The translations under genes and the position numbers were made by a program. Below are positions 61,758-64,000 of a stretch of DNA of 64,000 nucleotides, piece after piece. How positions within the stretch are numbered: the first letter of the stretch is position 1; every line of letters starts with the position of its first letter. The notes beneath the pieces were generated by a model. That model was given only the letters and a program-made list of their open reading frames with translations. It did no database searches and was not told where the DNA came from. The stretch is from Pyropia yezoensis (Eukaryota; Rhodophyta; Bangiophyceae; Bangiales; Bangiaceae), in contig CM020618.1 of NCBI GenBank assembly GCA_009829735.1, forward strand, positions 30,356,894 through 30,420,893. Reading direction: 5' to 3'.

Positions 61758-62497
61758 CTTGCGCTTTCCAGCGCTGGTCGTGTTGCCCACGGCAGCCTCA
61801 CCGGGCGCGTGCGCCTCTGCGGCCGGACGAGCGGTGCCCCGGGCCGGCGGCGTCGTACGGGCTGCCAGGCGACGGGCAGCCTGGCCAGACGCGGCCGTCG
61901 CCGTGCCCGCCCGGTCGCCCATCTCGTCCACGTCGGCGGGCACAGTGCCCTGCTGGCGGTCGACGACGTCGGCCACCGCCTCGGCCGTCACCACAGCACA
62001 TTGCACCACACAGGCAGTTGCGTCCACCGCGTTGTCGCTCTCAGAGAGGACACTGTCGGTAGCCGAGGGTTCATCCTGGGGCACACCATGCCCAATGGAC
62101 GTGAGCGCGTGCTGGGACTGGATCAGTTGGGCATGTAGGTTTGACTACCCCATCTCTTGCGCCGCCGCCATCGCCCCAGCCACCTCGTACGCAGCTCCTC
62201 CGACTGTTTCCTAAAGCCGCTGTCCTCTTCCAAAGAGTCATCGTCGTCCTCAAGAAGACTTGGAGCGTCGGCGCCACGTTTGCGTGAAGCAGCGTGGACG
62301 GCGGAATGACCGCTGCTCTCCTCGCTGCCGCAGGTGCACGCCCTACCACAGCCGCCACCGCAAGCGGCATCGTCGTCGCCACCGGCATCGTCCTCGGCGT
62401 CGGGCGCCTCCTCGTCACTCGTGTTCCAGTCGTTTAGCGCGGCGGCCTGAGCGGATCCATCCATCCCATCGTCATCGTCGTCACTGTACTCGGACAT

Positions 62498-63668
62498 GAC
62501 CCGTCCACGAGAAGAGTCAGATGTCGGGGGGGGGGGGGGAGAAAGGAAGGGGGGAGGGGGGGGGGGGGGGGGGGGGGGGGCGGCGGGGTGGGGAGTGGAA
62601 GCGCGCACACCTCACGAGCCGCCGTCTGCGAGTCCCTTTACGATGACCACAGCCAGTGCCGCTCCCTCATATCGTGCCAACAACAGGAAGGCCGCTGCCC
62701 CCAGCTGACCGCTAGACTCGACAGCTGTGGGAGACGACGCAGTGCACGGCCGCGCGCACCGCATGCCCTGTGACAGGCGTGCCGACTGACACAGTGGCTC
62801 TTGGGCGGCTCGCCATGCCATGGTGCGCGAGAGGGCCTCGCCGGGGAAAGACCGTCGTGGTGCCCCGAGGACGATCTGCGGCTGCCCAGTCCCAGTCGCA
62901 TGGCGTTGCACGGTTCGCCCCGGTGCAGGACAGTGTGTCGTGTCTGGGCGAGCAAGCCCTGCACTTGGGGCTCTGGATAGAGCCCGCCCGCTTGTGGCGC
63001 ACGACGTACGACGTGGAATACGAGCAGGCTCCTGGGTCGGGCTGGGCCGGGCGTCGGCGTCTTGCCCCGCAAACACCCCGCCGGCTGGTCCCGGTCCCGG
63101 TGCGCCCCCCACTGCAGCCGTCGCCGCACCCTGGCCGACGGCTGGGCGGAGCCCACCCGTCGCCCCCGCTGCCCCTACCATCACCGCCACTACCACAGTG
63201 GCCGCTTCAGCCGCTGCTGGCTGGCGACGGGCCACCGGCCGCTGCCGGCGCCGGCAGGTTGTCGGCCGCGGCCAGCACGTCGTACGACGCCGCCATTGAC
63301 GACGCGTCCTCGCGTAGCGCCACCCCAACCGCCACAGGATGTCGATTGTTGCTCGTCGCGCGGTGGCGGGGGGGGGAGGGCGGGGGAAAGGGGGGGGAGG
63401 GGGGGGGACGACGGGCGGGAAGCAATCCCCGCCACCAACGACCAACCCCCCCACCATTCAGGACACCGCCTTTGCCACCCAGACACCTTCAGCCGACGGG
63501 TGCAGCCCCCAGCGCGGCTTCCACCGCTGCCCAGCGCCCACCGGTAGGACAAGTGCCGCCCTACATGGACTGCGTACGTCGTCTGGCCAGTTAATCCAAC
63601 GGAGGAACGGCGGCATGCCCCTAAAACTGCCTTGGACAGGCCAGCATGCCCCCTACACGGGATTGGGG
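62498..63668. other. Fanzor upstream flank; poly-G runs; uncertain plus-strand frame
   Basis: Begins with long G-runs (62525-62538, 62554-62580). A plus-strand frame from 62770 to 63594 (274 codons) starts with fairly protein-like residues (VARFAPVQDSVSCLGEQALH, then LWIEPARLWRTTYDVEYEQ) and then turns to Pro/Ala low complexity. The minus strand is also open. No family recognised; it could be part of the same mobile element. Confidence 0.3.
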
Positions 63669-64000
63669 CCTGCCGGCAAGCCGCGTACATGGATTGGGGC
63701 CTGCCGGCAGGCCACCTATTTTGAATTGGGCAGGCCGGCAGGCCACCTACAATGCGTGAGGCAGGCCGGCAGGCCACCGTCATTCAAATGCACAGGCCGG
63801 CAGGCCACCTACAACGCATTGGGCAGGCCGACAGGCCACCGACATTGGAATACACAGGCCGGCAGGCCACCTCCAATGCGTTGGGCAGGCCGGCAAGCCA
63901 CCGACATTGAAACGCACAGGCCGGCAGGCCACCTGCAATGCGTTGGGCAGGCCGGCAAGCCACCGACGTTGAAATGCACAGGCCGGCAGGCCACCGACTT
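63669..64000. repeat. 31-bp tandem satellite, running off the window
   Basis: The core CAGGCCGGCAGGCCACC recurs at 63731, 63762, 63793, 63824, 63855, 63886, 63917, 63948 and 63979, exactly every 31 bp, with diverged units at 63700 and 63669. The 14-bp remainder alternates between a TACAATGCGTTGGG type and a GACATTGAAATGCA type, so the higher-order unit is 62 bp. The core holds the near-palindrome GGCCGGCAGGCC. The short open frames across it are only translations of the repeat. Confidence 0.95.

Larger units (their letters stand above)
58021..62497 (-). pseudogene. Fanzor (eukaryotic TnpB-like RuvC nuclease) locus with N-terminal zinc knuckles, interrupted by stops
   Basis: Fanzors are RNA-guided DNA nucleases carried by eukaryotic transposons. 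Reading the minus strand: an acidic start (ATG 62497, MSEYSDDDDDGMDGSAQA); a helical stretch (AAYEVAGAMAAAQEMG, 62190-62148); two CCHC knuckles (61757-61716, 61607-61566); a helical region (61258-60509); FRTSVVTDGTGIVVTL (60220-60170), the Fanzor T-D-G motif; RuvC-I VVGVDPGVND with Asp at 60001-59999; VFVVWG then DEYSSSQTCADC with the RuvC-II Glu at 58803-58801 and first zinc pair; and CVNPDCGRLHLNRDKNAACN with the second zinc pair and RuvC-III Asp at 58410-58408. Intact-looking protein is broken by in-frame TAG at 62145, 61295, 60506, 59510 and 58684 and TGA at 61566 and 60335. The frame also changes near 62205, between 61566 and 61295, and between 59380 and 59245. Introns might remove some breaks, but no GT(A/G)CGT-type donor fits. 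Most likely a decayed copy. The family call is strong. Confidence 0.85.

Noticed and set aside
58684..62147. UAG reassigned to Gln in this genome
   Set aside because: Well-supported host genes (RPN2 at 44057 and the PsbP-domain gene at 32970) terminate at TAG with the expected family C-termini.
63669..64000. CRISPR array
   Set aside because: Spacing is regular and the core looks like a direct repeat, but the 14-bp intervals are only two alternating sequences and not unique spacers. The context is eukaryotic. It is a tandem satellite.
1..64000. High-GC bacterial (actinobacterial) origin
   Set aside because: Spliceosomal introns interrupt conserved motifs exactly (USP, M13, AGC kinase, RPN2), and many genes are eukaryote-specific.

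Overview
The window is nuclear DNA from a photosynthetic eukaryote with a very GC-rich genome. The best fit is a bangiophyte red alga of the Porphyra/Pyropia type; this is an inference from genome style, not from a marker gene. The evidence is a set of widely spaced genes with few, short spliceosomal introns (187-408 bp in confident models), long poly-G/poly-C and GGN/GCN runs both between and inside genes, a Tat-type thylakoid-lumen PsbP-domain precursor, and eukaryote-only genes (USP12/46-type deubiquitinase, methionine aminopeptidase 2, ribophorin II, SAPS-domain PP6 subunit, homeodomain protein, DFD-type AGC kinase, WRAP73). Introns favour an extended 5' splice site GT(A/G)CGT.

Layout. 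0-5 kb: a SET-domain methyltransferase (+) converges on a two-exon USP12/46-like deubiquitinase (-). 5-9.3 kb: no convincing gene, short repeats and low-complexity DNA. 9.3-21.4 kb: an inverted duplication whose arms each carry a paralogous coiled-coil protein of unknown function, flanking a three-exon M13 (neprilysin-type) metallopeptidase. 22.3-22.6 kb: a hAT transposase relic. 22.8-26.5 kb: low-complexity DNA. 26.5-33 kb: a small secreted Cys-rich protein, a three-exon two-TM protein, a two-exon protein with a plastid-like leader, and the PsbP-domain protein. 36.3-41.8 kb: a very large low-complexity protein ending in a SAPS domain, with reading-frame jumps at poly-G tracts. 42-50 kb: methionine aminopeptidase 2, ribophorin II and a giant homeodomain protein. 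52-58 kb: an AGC-VIII-type kinase with DFD in place of DFG, and WRAP73.

The most unusual locus is 58.0-62.5 kb on the minus strand. It is a Fanzor (eukaryotic TnpB relative, RNA-guided nuclease family) with all three RuvC acidic residues and the C-terminal zinc finger still readable. It is preceded by an acidic leader and two CCHC zinc knuckles. At least seven in-frame stops (five TAG, two TGA) and two or three frame changes interrupt it, so this copy looks decayed. A short hairpin motif lies 20 bp past its stop, and a diverged copy of that motif sits alone at 8.57 kb. The window ends inside a 31-bp tandem satellite.

Most genes are unrelated housekeeping functions (protein turnover, N-glycosylation, phosphatase and kinase signalling, transcription, plastid), so there is no operon logic. 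The dispersed repeats, the hAT relic, the Fanzor locus and the satellite mark the accessory DNA between them. All positions and splice sites were read by eye and nothing was searched against a database.
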